Counted from the first letter of the stretch, positions 18,390-27,800 are shown. The stretch is 64,000 bases of DNA from Hyphomicrobiales bacterium (GCA_900469965.1 UBZP01000006.1:124001-188000), one strand, 5' to 3'. Notes: generated from the sequence alone by a model not told the origin. Program-made: numbers and translations.

Positions 18390-19268
18390 TCAGCGCGTCG
18401 GGACGGGCACTTCGCCGCGATAGTCGTAGAAGCCGCGGCCGGACTTGCGGCCGAGCCAGCCGGCCTCGACATATTTCACCAAGAGCGGGCAGGGGCGGTA
18501 CTTCGAATCCGCGAGCCCCTCGTAGAGCACCTGCATGATCGACAGGCAGGTGTCGAGGCCGATGAAGTCGGCCAGCTGCAGCGGGCCCATCGGGTGGTTG
18601 GCGCCAAGCTTCATCGCGGTGTCGATCGCATCGACCGTGCCGACGCCCTCGTAGAGCGTGTAGATCGCCTCGTTGATCATCGGCAGCAGGATGCGGTTGA
18701 CGATGAAGGCGGGGAAGTCCTCGGCGACGGTGACCGTCTTGTCGAGGGTGGCGACGAATTCCTTGGCGGTGGTGAAGGTGACCTCTTCGGTGGCGATGCC
18801 GCGCACGAGCTCGACCAGCTTCATCACCGGCACCGGGTTCATGAAGTGGATGCCCATGAAGCGCTCGGCGCGGTCGGTGGCGGACGCCAGCCGGGTGATG
18901 GACAGCGAGGAGGTGTTGGTGGCCAGGATCGCGTCGGGCTTCAGGACCGGACAGACCTGGCCGTAGATCTTGCGCTTGACGGTCTCGTCCTCGGTCGCCG
19001 CCTCGATGACGAGGTCGGCCTGCGAGAGGTCGTTGACGTCGTTGGAGCCCTTGATGCGGGAGAGCGCCGCCTTGCGCTCCTCCTCGGACATCTTGCCGGA
19101 GGAGACCTGCCGGGCAAGGTTGCCGTGGATCGTGGCGAGGCCCGCCTCGATGCGCTCCATCGACAGGTCGTAGAGCTGGACCTTGTAGCCTGCAGCGGCA
19201 CAGACATGGGCGATGCCGCAGCCCATCTGCCCCGCACCGACAATACCGACATTCCTGATCGTGCTCAT
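18390..19268 (-). CDS. hbdA: 3-hydroxybutyryl-CoA dehydrogenase
   Basis: A 292-residue NAD-dependent 3-hydroxyacyl-CoA dehydrogenase that interconverts 3-hydroxybutyryl-CoA and acetoacetyl-CoA. The Rossmann motif GAGQMGCGIAHVCAAAG starts at about residue 11. It also has the ATNTSSLSIT loop, catalytic-site HFMNPVPVMKLVE and the NHPMGPLQLADFIGLD block of the C-terminal domain. ATG at 19268 is preferred over one four codons upstream. The gene is downstream of etfBA but separated by a terminator, so it probably has its own promoter although it is functionally linked through beta-oxidation. Confidence 0.92.
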   Translation of the reverse strand: MSTIRNVGIVGAGQMGCGIAHVCAAAGYKVQLYDLSMERIEAGLATIHGNLARQVSSGKMSEEERKAALSRIKGSNDVNDLSQADLVIEAATEDETVKRKIYGQVCPVLKPDAILATNTSSLSITRLASATDRAERFMGIHFMNPVPVMKLVELVRGIATEEVTFTTAKEFVATLDKTVTVAEDFPAFIVNRILLPMINEAIYTLYEGVGTVDAIDTAMKLGANHPMGPLQLADFIGLDTCLSIMQVLYEGLADSKYRPCPLLVKYVEAGWLGRKSGRGFYDYRGEVPVPTR

Positions 19269-19308
19269 CTTTCTGCCCACCGCTGCAGTCCGAAGACCGG
19301 CCCCAGAA

Positions 19309-19343
19309 CAAAGAAAAACCGGGCCGGCAAGTGCCGGTCCGGT
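19309..19343 (-). terminator. Rho-independent terminator after etfA
   Basis: Read leftward, an 11-bp stem with one mismatch (arms 19333-19343 and 19318-19328, loop 19329-19332) is followed directly by a run of five T and then CTTTGTT. This is a textbook intrinsic terminator for etfBA transcription, placed between etfA and the hbdA start. Confidence 0.85.
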
Positions 19344-19414
19344 GCAGTGATAAAGGGGTGCGACAATTTTTTCCAGCGATTATTCGCGGCGTCGGGCACC
19401 CCGGGATCGCGTTT

Positions 19415-20350
19415 TCAGAGTGCCTTCTGCAACTCCGGCAGCGCCTCGAACAGGTCGGCCACGAGGCCGTAGTCGGCGACCTGGAAGATCGGCGCCTCCT
19501 CGTCCTTGTTGATCGCGACGATGACCTTCGAATCCTTCATGCCGGCGAGGTGCTGGATGGCGCCGGAGATGCCGCAGGCGATGTAGAGCTGCGGGGCGAC
19601 GACCTTGCCGGTCTGGCCGACCTGCCAGTCGTTCGGGGCGTAGCCGGCATCGACGGCCGCGCGCGAGGCGCCGACGGCGGCCCCGAGCTTGTCGGCGACG
19701 GGAAGGATCACTTCCTTGAACTTCTCCGCCGAACCGAGCGCACGGCCGCCGGAGATGATGATCTTGGCGGAGGTCAGCTCGGGACGGTCCGACGAGGACA
19801 GCGCATCGCCGACATGGGTGGAAAGGCCCGGATCGGCGGCGGCGGCCACCGTCTCGATGGCGGCCGATCCGCCTTCGGCGGCGGCGGCGAAGGAGGCGGT
19901 CCGCACGGTGACGACCTTCTTGGCGTCGGTCGCCTGCACCGTCTGGATGGCGTTGCCGGCATAGATCGGGCGCTTGAAGGTGTCGGGCGAGACGACCTCG
20001 ATGATCTCGGAGACCTGGGCGACGTCGAGGAGGGCCGCCACGCGCGGCATGACGTTCTTGCCGACGGAGGTGGCGGCAGCGACGATCGTGTCGTAGTTGC
20101 CGGCGAGCTGGACGATGAGGGCCGCCAGCGGCTCGGCCAGGTTGTTGGCGAGCGAGGCGTCCTCGGCGACGAGCACCTTGGAGACGCCGGAGAGCTTCGC
20201 CGCCTGTTCGGCGGCAGCCTTGGCGCCGGCGCCGGCGCCGGCGACGAGCACGTGCACGTCGGACCCGATCTTCGTCGCTGCCGTCAGCGCCTTGGCGGTC
20301 TGGTCGGAAAGATGGGCGTTGTCGTGGTCAGCCAGAACGAGAATGGCCAT
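19415..20350 (-). CDS. etfA: Electron transfer flavoprotein alpha subunit
   Basis: A 311-residue FAD-binding subunit of the electron transfer flavoprotein, which carries electrons from acyl-CoA dehydrogenases to ETF-ubiquinone oxidoreductase. Domain I begins [14 protein letters not shown]; the FAD-binding C-terminal domain shows [39 protein letters not shown] and [24 protein letters not shown]. It lies 20 bases after etfB in the same direction and ends before a strong terminator. Confidence 0.95.
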   Translation of the reverse strand: MAILVLADHDNAHLSDQTAKALTAATKIGSDVHVLVAGAGAGAKAAAEQAAKLSGVSKVLVAEDASLANNLAEPLAALIVQLAGNYDTIVAAATSVGKNVMPRVAALLDVAQVSEIIEVVSPDTFKRPIYAGNAIQTVQATDAKKVVTVRTASFAAAAEGGSAAIETVAAAADPGLSTHVGDALSSSDRPELTSAKIIISGGRALGSAEKFKEVILPVADKLGAAVGASRAAVDAGYAPNDWQVGQTGKVVAPQLYIACGISGAIQHLAGMKDSKVIVAINKDEEAPIFQVADYGLVADLFEALPELQKAL

Positions 20351-20370
20351 GGTAGTTTCTCCCTTCTTCC

Positions 20371-21120
20371 TCAGAGCACGCCGGCTTCGGACTTGAGCTT
20401 CTCGACGAGTTCGGCCACGCTCTTGACCTTGACGCCGGCCTTACGACCGGACGGCTCTTCCGTCTTCAGCACCTTCAGCCGCGCGGTCGTGTCGACCCCG
20501 AAATCGGCCGGCGCCTTCTTGTCGAGCGGCTTCTTCTTCGCCTTCATGATGTTCGGCAGCGAGGCGTAGCGCGGCTCGTTCAGGCGCAGGTCGGTGGTCA
20601 CGACCGCCGGAAGCTTGACCTCGATCGTCTGCAGGCCGCCGTCGACCTCGCGGGTCACCTTGGCCTTGCCGTCGCCGATCTCGACCTTCGAGGCGAACGT
20701 GCCCTGCGCCCAGCCGAGCAGGGCGGACAGCATCTGGCCGGTCTGGTTGCTGTCGTCGTCGATCGCCTGCTTGCCGACGATGATCAGGCCGGGCTTCTCG
20801 GCCTCGGCGACGCCCTTCAGGATCTTGGCGACGGCGAGCGGCTCGACGGCGTCGTCGGTCTCGACCAGGATCGCCCGGTCGGCGCCCATGGCGAGCGCCG
20901 TGCGCAGCGTCTCCTCGGCCTTGGCCGGCCCGATCGAGACGACAACCACTTCCTCGGCCTTGCCGGCTTCCTTCAGCCGCAGCGCCTCCTCGACGGAAAT
21001 CTCGTCGAACGGGTTCATCGACATCTTCACGTTCGCAAGCTCGACGCCCGTGCCATCGGCCTTGACGCGGATCTTCACGTTGTAGTCGACAACCCGCTTC
21101 ACGGGGACCAGGATCTTCAT
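20371..21120 (-). CDS. etfB: Electron transfer flavoprotein beta subunit
   Basis: A 249-residue AMP-binding subunit that forms the ETF heterodimer with EtfA. The start at 21120 gives [19 protein letters not shown], the family N-terminus; the open frame extends upstream without support. Diagnostic blocks are [41 protein letters not shown] and the C-terminal recognition loop [15 protein letters not shown]. It is the first gene of etfBA, with a palindromic operator candidate about 145 bases upstream. Confidence 0.95.
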   Translation of the reverse strand: MKILVPVKRVVDYNVKIRVKADGTGVELANVKMSMNPFDEISVEEALRLKEAGKAEEVVVVSIGPAKAEETLRTALAMGADRAILVETDDAVEPLAVAKILKGVAEAEKPGLIIVGKQAIDDDSNQTGQMLSALLGWAQGTFASKVEIGDGKAKVTREVDGGLQTIEVKLPAVVTTDLRLNEPRYASLPNIMKAKKKPLDKKAPADFGVDTTARLKVLKTEEPSGRKAGVKVKSVAELVEKLKSEAGVL

Positions 21121-21262
21121 GGTAACTCCTTCCAATGCCCGGATGGGAAATTGCGCTATCGAAGCGCGGTCCGATTGTCGGTTGGCGACATCGATACGCG
21201 TTTTTTCCCCAAGTTCAATTCTTTCGGCAGGCTCCTCCGCCGATTCCATCTGCATATTTTTG

Positions 21263-21278
21263 ACGTTGACGTCAACGT
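21263..21278. promoter_or_regulatory. Perfect 16-bp palindrome upstream of etfB, candidate operator
   Basis: ACGTTGACGTCAACGT is a perfect inverted repeat about 143 bases upstream of the etfB start, in AT-richer sequence than its surroundings. Its form resembles operators of MerR-family fatty-acid and branched-chain amino-acid regulators such as LiuR, whose regulons include etfBA in other Proteobacteria. The regulator assignment is inference; the palindrome itself is seen directly. Confidence 0.5.
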
Positions 21279-21308
21279 AAATCTGCGCGACGCCAGCGGG
21301 CGGGAGGA

Positions 21309-22094
21309 TCAGCGGCCCCAGCGAAGCGGCGGCGTGTTTCGCGCCGCCTCCATGGTCCCGTCCCCGGCCGGCGTTGCTTCCTTATGTCGCACCGCCTGCG
21401 GCGTCACCACCGTGCGGTCGAACAGCGGCACGCCGCGCCGGCGGAAGAACACCACGAGGATGGCGCCGGCGAGGATCCCGCCGACATGGGCGCCCCAGGA
21501 GATGCCGCCCTGGGGGTCGAGGAAGAGCATGTAGAACTGCTGGCCGATCCACAGGACGAGCGGCACGACGGCCGGCAGCGGCAGCGGGATGCGGAAGAAC
21601 ACGAGCACCCAGACACGCACCTTCGGATGCAGCAGGAGGTAGGCGGCGACCACGCCCGAGACCGCTCCCGACGCGCCGATCAGCGGGGCCTCGGACGCCG
21701 GCTGGAAGAGGCCGTGGACGAGGGCGCCGGCGGCCGCGCAGGCCAGGTAGAAGACGAGGAAGCGGAGATGGCCCAGCGCGTCCTCGACATTGTCGCCGAA
21801 CACCCAGAGAAACAGCATGTTCGTCGCCAGATGCAGGAAGTCGGTGTGGATGAAGGCATAGGTGACGTAGGTCGCATCCTCCGGCACCAGCACCAGGCCA
21901 GGTGCGAGTTCGGCATAGTCGAAGACGACGGCCGGAATGTAGCCGAGGCCGACGACGGTCTCGTCCGAAAAGGTCTGGCTGGCGACGAGCCCGGCTACGA
22001 TCCAGACGGCCACGTTCACCAGGATCAGGCCGATCGTGACGTACTGCACCTTGATGTATTTCAGCGAATTCGCATCGTGCAGCGGTATGAACAT
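21309..22094 (-). CDS. Rhomboid family intramembrane serine protease
   Basis: A 261-residue membrane protease with six or seven predicted membrane segments. The start at 22094 gives [18 protein letters not shown]. The catalytic dyad is visible as Ser142 in [10 protein letters not shown] and His203 in SWGAHVGGI, and the membrane-entry motif [22 protein letters not shown] carries the oxyanion-side His and Asn. The tail after residue 220 is cytoplasmic and polar. The substrate is unknown. The cobalamin adenosyltransferase gene lies 31 bases upstream in the same direction. Confidence 0.88.
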   Translation of the reverse strand: MFIPLHDANSLKYIKVQYVTIGLILVNVAVWIVAGLVASQTFSDETVVGLGYIPAVVFDYAELAPGLVLVPEDATYVTYAFIHTDFLHLATNMLFLWVFGDNVEDALGHLRFLVFYLACAAAGALVHGLFQPASEAPLIGASGAVSGVVAAYLLLHPKVRVWVLVFFRIPLPLPAVVPLVLWIGQQFYMLFLDPQGGISWGAHVGGILAGAILVVFFRRRGVPLFDRTVVTPQAVRHKEATPAGDGTMEAARNTPPLRWGR

Positions 22095-22125
22095 GAACGT
22101 CCTTTCGTTCGCGATGCGCCGTCCG

Positions 22126-22704
22126 TCAGCGGTTTTGCCCCGGAACCCAGAGCACGTCCCGGGCGCCCTTGTCGTTCGCCCAGCGGGCGGCGACGAAGAG
22201 GAGATCCGACAGCCGGTTGATATAGGCGTTCGCTTCCTTCGAGACGGCCTCCCCCTGTCGTTCCGCCAGCTCGACGATGCGGCGCTCGGCTCGACGGGCG
22301 ACCGTCCGGGCGACGTGCAGGGCGGCGGCGAGCGGGGAGCCGCCGGGCAGCACGAAGGAGCGCAGCGGCGAAAGATCGGCATTCAGCCTGTCGATCTCGG
22401 CTTCCAGCCGGTCGACCTGGCTCTGGACGATCCGCAGCGGCTCGTAGGCGGGCTTCTCGCCGGTCTCCGGTGTGGCGAGATCGGCGCCGAGGTCGAACAG
22501 GTCGTTCTGGATGCGCATCAGCATCCTGTCGAGGTCGGGGAAGGCCGCGGCATGCTGGCGCGCCAGCCCGATCAGCGCATTGGTCTCGTCGACCTCGCCA
22601 TAGGCCTCGATGCGGGCGTCGTGCTTCTTGCGGCGCGGGCCGGAGACCAGCCCCGTCGTGCCGTCGTCGCCCGTGCGGGTGTAGATCTTGTTCAGCTTGA
22701 CCAT
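22126..22704 (-). CDS. PduO-type cob(I)alamin adenosyltransferase
   Basis: A 192-residue ATP:cob(I)alamin adenosyltransferase that makes coenzyme B12. The N-terminal ATP loop is TRTGDDGTTGLVSGPRRKKHD, followed by EVDETNALIGLA and, near the C-terminus, FVLPGGSPLAAALHVARTVARRAERR and NRLSDLLFVAARWAN; these are the PduO-family signatures and include the trimer active-site arginines. It is preceded by the small HIG1-type membrane protein gene after 10 bases and followed by the rhomboid gene, forming a leftward run. Confidence 0.92.
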   Translation of the reverse strand: MVKLNKIYTRTGDDGTTGLVSGPRRKKHDARIEAYGEVDETNALIGLARQHAAAFPDLDRMLMRIQNDLFDLGADLATPETGEKPAYEPLRIVQSQVDRLEAEIDRLNADLSPLRSFVLPGGSPLAAALHVARTVARRAERRIVELAERQGEAVSKEANAYINRLSDLLFVAARWANDKGARDVLWVPGQNR

Positions 22705-22714
22705 GGCTGTCCCC

Positions 22715-22918
22715 TCAAGACGGCCGGCCGCCGCCGGTCACCCACAGCGTCAGCATGATGAGGATGATGGCGATCGCCTGCAACAGGATGCGCATCTGCA
22801 TCAGCTTGTTGGATTTGTTGCCGCTTCCGCCCTTGAGCATGTTGGCCAGGCCGCGGATCAGCACGATCGCGACGAGGCCCATGACGATGAGGGTGAGGTA
22901 GGTCAGGAAAGTAGACAT
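22715..22918 (-). CDS. Small twin-transmembrane (HIG1-type) protein
   Basis: A 67-residue protein with two hydrophobic segments (about 5-26 and 43-62) joined by a short positively charged loop GGSGNKSNKLMQMR. The spacing and the loop pattern NKLMQMRILLQAIAI match the HIG1-domain small membrane proteins of Alphaproteobacteria, relatives of mitochondrial respiratory-supercomplex factors. The role here is unknown. It is immediately upstream of the adenosyltransferase gene. Confidence 0.75.
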   Translation of the reverse strand: MSTFLTYLTLIVMGLVAIVLIRGLANMLKGGSGNKSNKLMQMRILLQAIAIILIMLTLWVTGGGRPS

Positions 22919-22995
22919 TGATCAAAATTCCGCTGTTCGAAGGGGAATGTCCAGAGATTGTTCGGAGGGCAACTTGGCCCGGTCGCATCGCCGCT

Positions 22996-23841
22996 TCATC
23001 CCAGCCGGCCGATGATGCGGTAGAAGAGCGCGGCCGGCAGCAGCTTCTTCAGCAGCGCCCCCTTCCTCGCCGGCGAGGTGACGATGTAGTGCGGGCGGGG
23101 CGCGCGCGCATTCAGGGCGTGCCGGAGCACGTCATAGACCGCATCCGGGCCGAGCTTGCCGCGGGCCGGCGCGCTCTCGCCGCGCAGCCGCTTCATCTGC
23201 CGCCGGTATTCCGCCGCATGGACCGAGCCCTCGATGTCGATGAATTTCTCGATGTAGGGTATCGCATTGGCGGTGAAGCGCGACTCGATCGGGCCGGGCT
23301 CGATCAGGCTGACATGGATGCCGGAGCCGGCAAGCTCCATGCGCAGCGTCAGCGACAGGCCCTCGATCGCGAATTTCGAGGCATTGTAGGCGCCGCGCCA
23401 GCGATAGGGCACGATGCCGAGGATGGACGAGCATTGCACGATCCGGCCGTGGCCCTGGCGGCGCATGGCGGGAATGAGACGGCGGGTCAGGTCGTGCCAG
23501 CCGATGACGTTGGTCTCGAACTGCAGGCGCAGCGCTTCGGCCGGCAGGTCCTCCACGGCGCCGGCCTGGCCGTAGGCGCCGTTGTTGAACAGGGCATCGA
23601 TCCGTCCGCCGGTGCGATCGAGCACGGTGTCGGCGAGTGCTGTGATGGAGGCCGTGTCGGTATAGTCCATCACCAGCGTCTCGATACCGTCCGCCTCGAG
23701 CGGCCCGCGGTCGGCCTGCTTGCGGACGGTGGCGAAGACCCGCCATCCGTCTTTCTTCAGCGCCCGGGCGCAATGGGCGCCGATGCCGGAGGAACAGCCG
23801 GTGACGATGATCGTTCTTGTCGTGGAGACGGGATCGGCCAT
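22996..23841 (-). CDS. SDR family oxidoreductase
   Basis: A 281-residue short-chain dehydrogenase. The start at 23841 puts the cofactor loop TGCSSGIGAH near residue 14. It has FNNGAYGQAGAVEDL (the NNAG-like element), Ser in IVQCSSILGIVPY and the catalytic YNASK with downstream PGPIESRF. The C-terminal segment ending ALFYRIIGRLG is basic and hydrophobic and could associate with the membrane. The substrate cannot be told. It diverges from the yihY-like gene. Confidence 0.87.
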   Translation of the reverse strand: MADPVSTTRTIIVTGCSSGIGAHCARALKKDGWRVFATVRKQADRGPLEADGIETLVMDYTDTASITALADTVLDRTGGRIDALFNNGAYGQAGAVEDLPAEALRLQFETNVIGWHDLTRRLIPAMRRQGHGRIVQCSSILGIVPYRWRGAYNASKFAIEGLSLTLRMELAGSGIHVSLIEPGPIESRFTANAIPYIEKFIDIEGSVHAAEYRRQMKRLRGESAPARGKLGPDAVYDVLRHALNARAPRPHYIVTSPARKGALLKKLLPAALFYRIIGRLG

Positions 23842-23948
23842 GCGATTTCCTGTACAAATTCCGTTTCGTTTCCCATATTCACCGGGCGCTGGCAATCGCG
23901 CCAACAGGACCCGCCTCGATGGAGAGGCGGCCGAAGAAGGGGAGGGAC

Positions 23949-24902
23949 ATGCCGACCGCACTACGCCTCCTCTACAAGGTCGTGTTCGACGCGATCTGGC
24001 ATTTCTCCGAGGACGACGGCTGGGCGATGGCGAGCCATGTCGCCCTGTCGACGCTGCTGGCGGTGTTTCCCTTCCTGATCTTCGGCACCGCGCTCGGCTC
24101 CTTTCTCGGCGCCGACCAGTTCGCCGATACCGCCGTCCACCTGATCTTCGATACCTGGCCGGCCTCGATCGCCGACCCCATATCCCGCGAGGTCGTCGCC
24201 GTGCTGACGATCCCGCGCGGCGGGCTGGCGACGGTCTCGGTGCTCGCGGCCGCCTATTTCGCCTCCAACGGCGTCGAGGCGCTGCGGGTGTCGCTGAACC
24301 GCGCCTACCGGGTGGCGGAGACGCGGTGGTGGTACGTCACCCGGCTCGCGAGCCTCGGCTTCGTCATCCTCGGCGTCGTGGCGCTGGCGGCGATCAGCAT
24401 CGTGCTCGTTGCCGCGCCGCTCGCCGTGCGCGCGACCGACCAGTGGATCCCCTGGCTCGGATACGTCTATTCGCTGGTGCTGGAGTGGGGCATCTTCGGA
24501 ACGCTGGTGGTGCTGTTCGTCGGGCTGCTGATCGCCCATCTGTGGCTGCCCGCCGGCCACCGCCGCATCGCCGACGTGCTGCCCGGGATCATCCTGACGA
24601 TGATCGCCTGGACCGTCGGCGCCTATCTGTTCGCCTCCTATCTCGCCGCCTTCTCCACCTATGTGAAGACCTATGCCGGGCTGGCGTCGATCATGATCGC
24701 GCTGGTCTTCCTCTACATCATCGGCGTGATCTTCATCCTCGGCGCGGAGATCAATGCCGCGCTGCTGAAATACCGGGTCAAGCGCGTGATCCTCGACCGG
24801 CTGCGCGGCCGCAAGCCCGCGCCGCAGAGCCTGTCAGCCGAGGCTGAGCCCATCGAGGACGAGGCCATCGCGCGCGAACAGCAGGCGCAGGTCCGCCGGT
24901 GA
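23949..24902 (+). CDS. YihY/BrkB family inner membrane protein
   Basis: A 317-residue protein with six predicted membrane segments. The N-terminal block WHFSEDDGWAMASHVALSTLLAVFPFLIF and the mid-protein NGVEALRVSLNRAYRVAETRWW are family hallmarks (formerly called RNase BN or virulence factor BrkB). The C-terminal LYIIGVIFILGAEINAALLKYR is also typical; a charged tail of about 45 residues follows. GGGGAGGGAC precedes the start at 23949. The function is not established. Its 3' end overlaps the convergent gluQRS gene by 69 bases. Confidence 0.85.
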   Translation: MPTALRLLYKVVFDAIWHFSEDDGWAMASHVALSTLLAVFPFLIFGTALGSFLGADQFADTAVHLIFDTWPASIADPISREVVAVLTIPRGGLATVSVLAAAYFASNGVEALRVSLNRAYRVAETRWWYVTRLASLGFVILGVVALAAISIVLVAAPLAVRATDQWIPWLGYVYSLVLEWGIFGTLVVLFVGLLIAHLWLPAGHRRIADVLPGIILTMIAWTVGAYLFASYLAAFSTYVKTYAGLASIMIALVFLYIIGVIFILGAEINAALLKYRVKRVILDRLRGRKPAPQSLSAEAEPIEDEAIAREQQAQVRR

Positions 24903-25787
24903 CAGGCCCTTGTCCCGGTAGGCGGCAATCCCGGTATCCCTGTTGCTCTTCGACAGCTTGCGTCCGTCATCGCCGAGCACCAGCCCGTGGTGATGGTAGG
25001 CGGGCTCCGGCAGGTCGAGCAGGACCTGCAGCAGGCGGTGGACGGCCGTGGCATTGAAGAGATCCCGACCGCGCACGACATGGGTCACCCCCTGCAGCGC
25101 GTCGTCCAGCGTCACCGACAGGTGATAGCTCGACGGCGCATCGGGACGCGACAGGATGATGTCGCCCCAGCGCTCGGGCCGGGCGGCGATCGTTCCGGTC
25201 TCCCCTTGCGGGCCGCAGCCGGTGTCGGTCCAGCCGAGCGGCCGGCCGGCCAGCCGGTCGCGCGCGGCCGCGATCGCCGCCTCCATGTCGAGACGCCAGG
25301 CATGCTGCCGGCCTTCGGCGATCCAGCGCTCGGCGCGCGTCCGGTCGAGCGTGCGCTCCTCCGTCGGGTAGCAGGGCGCCCCGTCGGGGTCGCGCGGCCA
25401 GGTCCCGCCCGCCGCCTCGCAGCGTTCGACCCGTTCGCGCACCTCGCCGCGGCTCAGGAAGGAAGGATAGGCCAGGCCGCGGTCGATCAGGTTCTCGAGC
25501 GCCTGCTGGTAGAAGGGGAAATGCTCCGACTGGCGGCGGACCGGCTCCTCCCAGTCGATCCCCAGCCAGCGAAGATCGCGATGGATCGCCTCTTCATATT
25601 CTGGCCGGCAACGCGCGGTATCGATATCCTCGATCCGCAGCAGGAACCGTCCGGCGGTTTTCCGGGCGAGATCGTGGTTGAGCAGGGCCGAATAGGCATG
25701 GCCGAGATGGAGCAGGCCGTTGGGGCTCGGCGCGAAGCGAAAGACGGCTTGCCTTGGCGATTGCGAATCCATCAGATGCTCATGCAC
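24834..25787 (-). CDS. gluQRS: Glutamyl-Q tRNA(Asp) synthetase
   Basis: A 317-residue GluRS paralogue without an anticodon-binding domain; it loads glutamate onto queuosine of tRNA(Asp). It has the HIGH-class motif as HLGHAYSALLN after RFAPSPNG, RIEDIDTARC, a SYHLSVTLDDALQGVTHVVRG block, and KLSKSNRDTG as the KMSKS motif. Length fits GluQRS rather than full GluRS (about 470). It converges with and overlaps yihY, so the last 22 residues are encoded antisense to the YihY tail. Confidence 0.92.
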   Translation of the reverse strand: MHEHLMDSQSPRQAVFRFAPSPNGLLHLGHAYSALLNHDLARKTAGRFLLRIEDIDTARCRPEYEEAIHRDLRWLGIDWEEPVRRQSEHFPFYQQALENLIDRGLAYPSFLSRGEVRERVERCEAAGGTWPRDPDGAPCYPTEERTLDRTRAERWIAEGRQHAWRLDMEAAIAAARDRLAGRPLGWTDTGCGPQGETGTIAARPERWGDIILSRPDAPSSYHLSVTLDDALQGVTHVVRGRDLFNATAVHRLLQVLLDLPEPAYHHHGLVLGDDGRKLSKSNRDTGIAAYRDKGLSPADLRLLFARDGLVLDGLSLG

Positions 25788-25852
25788 GAATTGGACGCGC
25801 GCGCCAATGGGGCGGGTGGCCGGAAGGCCGCAAGCGCGATAGTGGATATGGC

Positions 25853-26503
25853 ATGCAACTGCACATGATCAGAACGCAGGAGGACGTCTCCGCCGGCCTC
25901 GTCGACCTGGCGCTCCTGGACGCGCGGCTGTTTGCCGTGATCGACAAGGCGGGGCCGGTGCCGCTGCGGCTGCACGATCCCGGCTATCGCGGCCTTGCCG
26001 GCATCATCGTGTCGCAGATGGTCTCGCGCGCAAGCGCGGACGCGATCTGGCGCAAGCTCGAGGCGATCGCCGGCGAGATCACGCCGCACCACGTCCTCGG
26101 CCTGAGCGAGGCGGACAACCGGGCCGCCGGCCTGTCGCGGGCGAAGGCGGAGACGCTGAGGCGCGTCGCCGAGGCGGTCGACCGCGGCGACGTCGACCTC
26201 GACGCGGTCTGCCACCTCGATGCCGTCGCGGCGATCCGGGCGCTGACGGCGATCAAGGGCGTCGGGCGATGGACGGCCGAGGTCTATCTGCTCTTCTGCG
26301 CCGGCCATCCGGATATCTTCCCCTCCGGCGACGTGGCGCTGCAGAATGCGGTCGGCCATGCGCTCGGCCTGCCCGTGCGTCCCTCGGCCGCCGAGTTGGA
26401 GCAGATCGCGCAGATGTGGTCGCCGTGGCGCGGCGTCTCGGCACGCCTTTTCTGGGCCTACTACGCCCGCCAGATGCGCCGCGACGGCACGCCGCTTGCG
26501 TGA
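25853..26503 (+). CDS. DNA-3-methyladenine glycosylase, HhH-GPD family
   Basis: A 216-residue base-excision glycosylase resembling the catalytic domain of AlkA. The helix-hairpin-helix is LTAIKGVGRWTAEVYLLFC (about 131-149), followed by FPSGDVALQNAV with the catalytic Asp160. The N-terminal FRGLAGIIVSQMVSRASADAIWRKL-like segment is also conserved. No iron-sulfur cysteines are present, so it is not an EndoIII type. The start may be at 25853 or four codons later (25865). Confidence 0.88.
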   Translation: MQLHMIRTQEDVSAGLVDLALLDARLFAVIDKAGPVPLRLHDPGYRGLAGIIVSQMVSRASADAIWRKLEAIAGEITPHHVLGLSEADNRAAGLSRAKAETLRRVAEAVDRGDVDLDAVCHLDAVAAIRALTAIKGVGRWTAEVYLLFCAGHPDIFPSGDVALQNAVGHALGLPVRPSAAELEQIAQMWSPWRGVSARLFWAYYARQMRRDGTPLA

Positions 26504-26625
26504 GGCTTTCGCGACAGGGTTGCAAAGGGTTAAATACGCGCCCCGCATTTTCTTTCCGGCTTCACAATGCTGTAACAACGGGCCTAATATAGAAGGGCAG
26601 ATGCCGAATCGGTCAGGAGAATCAC

Positions 26626-27183
26626 TTGACGATTTCAGTTTCACCACAGGCCCTGCCGGCGCTCGTCCTGAACGCTGACTACAGGCCGCTGAGTTACTAT
26701 CCCTTGTCGCTCTGGTCCTGGCAGGACGCGATCAAGGCAGTCTTCCTCGACCGTGTGAACATCATCGCGGAATACGAACACTCGGTCTCTTCGCCGAGCT
26801 TCACCATGCGGCTGCCGAGCGTCGTCAGCCTGAAGACCTACGTGCAGCCGTCGCGCCATCCGGCCTTCACCCGCTTCAACGTCTTCCTGCGCGACAGGTT
26901 CGAGTGCCAGTATTGCGGCTCGCCGGACGATCTCACCTTCGACCATGTGGTGCCGCGCGCCCATGGCGGCGAGACGACCTGGTGCAACGTCGTCGCGGCC
27001 TGCTCGCCGTGCAACCTGCGCAAGGGCAGCAAGCTGCCCAAGCAGGCCGGCATGTTCCCGCACCAGCAGCCCTACCAGCCGACGGTGCAGGACCTGCACA
27101 ACAACGGCCGGCTGTTCCCGCCGAACTACCTGCACGAAAGCTGGATGGACTATCTCTACTGGGACGTCGAACTGCAGCCCTGA
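26626..27183 (+). CDS. HNH endonuclease, TTG start
   Basis: A 185-residue HNH nuclease-fold protein of the conserved alphaproteobacterial type. The N-terminal domain begins LVLNADYRPLSYYPLSLWSWQ. The HNH core has two zinc CxxC pairs (CQYC 94-97 and CSPC 126-129) and FDHVVPRAHGG with Asp106-His107. The start is TTG, supported by AGGAGA 8 bases upstream and by the family N-terminus. Its biological role is unknown; it stands alone and is not part of a visible restriction system. Confidence 0.88.
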   Translation: MTISVSPQALPALVLNADYRPLSYYPLSLWSWQDAIKAVFLDRVNIIAEYEHSVSSPSFTMRLPSVVSLKTYVQPSRHPAFTRFNVFLRDRFECQYCGSPDDLTFDHVVPRAHGGETTWCNVVAACSPCNLRKGSKLPKQAGMFPHQQPYQPTVQDLHNNGRLFPPNYLHESWMDYLYWDVELQP

Positions 27184-27270
27184 CGCTCAGCCTTGCAGAA
27201 CGCCCGGCCCGCGGCGCCGGCCGGCCATGGCCGCCGCCCAGGCGCGTGTCCCTGATCCGTTTCCCGAACG

Positions 27271-27795
27271 TCAGCTTGCCTTCTTCGCCCGGACGCCGGC
27301 GAAGGCGATCGCAGCCAGGATGAGGCTCGCGATCACGTTCCAGCCGGCGAAGGACAGGCCGAGGACGCGCAGCGAGGCTTCCGTGCAGGACGGCGGCTTC
27401 TTGGCGTCGAGGTCGCCGAGCAGGTCGCCGGCATTCTGCGAGATGCCCTGGGCGGTCGTCGCGCAGGTCGCAGGACCCTCCCAGAAGCCCCATTCCGCGC
27501 CGGCGTGGTAGACGCCGAGCCCCGCCCCGACCAGCATCATCACCCCCACGACGAGCAGCAGGAGCCGCGTCAGCCAGGACGGCCCGCCGAGTGCTGCCGA
27601 CAGCGCCGCCAGCACCGCGACCGGGATGCCGTAGTAATAGGGCAGCCGCTGCAGCAGGCAGAGCGCGCAGGGGATATAGCCGCCGATATGCTCGAAGCCG
27701 AGCGCGCCGCCGACCGTAGCGGTCATGCCGAGGGCGAGGAGAAGGGCGAAAGGCAGGGTGGAGCGGTCTTTGAGGGCAAGCGACATGGCAGGCAT
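27271..27795 (-). CDS. Disulfide bond formation protein, DsbB family
   Basis: A 174-residue four-helix membrane protein that reoxidises periplasmic dithiol oxidase with quinone. The first periplasmic redox pair is PCALC (Cys43, Cys46) followed by LLQRLPYYYG, and the second periplasmic loop carries Cys111 and Cys137, the classical DsbB arrangement. The start may be 27795 or 27786. It follows the YqaA-like gene after 5 bases and is likely cotranscribed with it. Confidence 0.88.
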   Translation of the reverse strand: MPAMSLALKDRSTLPFALLLALGMTATVGGALGFEHIGGYIPCALCLLQRLPYYYGIPVAVLAALSAALGGPSWLTRLLLLVVGVMMLVGAGLGVYHAGAEWGFWEGPATCATTAQGISQNAGDLLGDLDAKKPPSCTEASLRVLGLSFAGWNVIASLILAAIAFAGVRAKKAS

Positions 27796-27800
27796 TCCGT

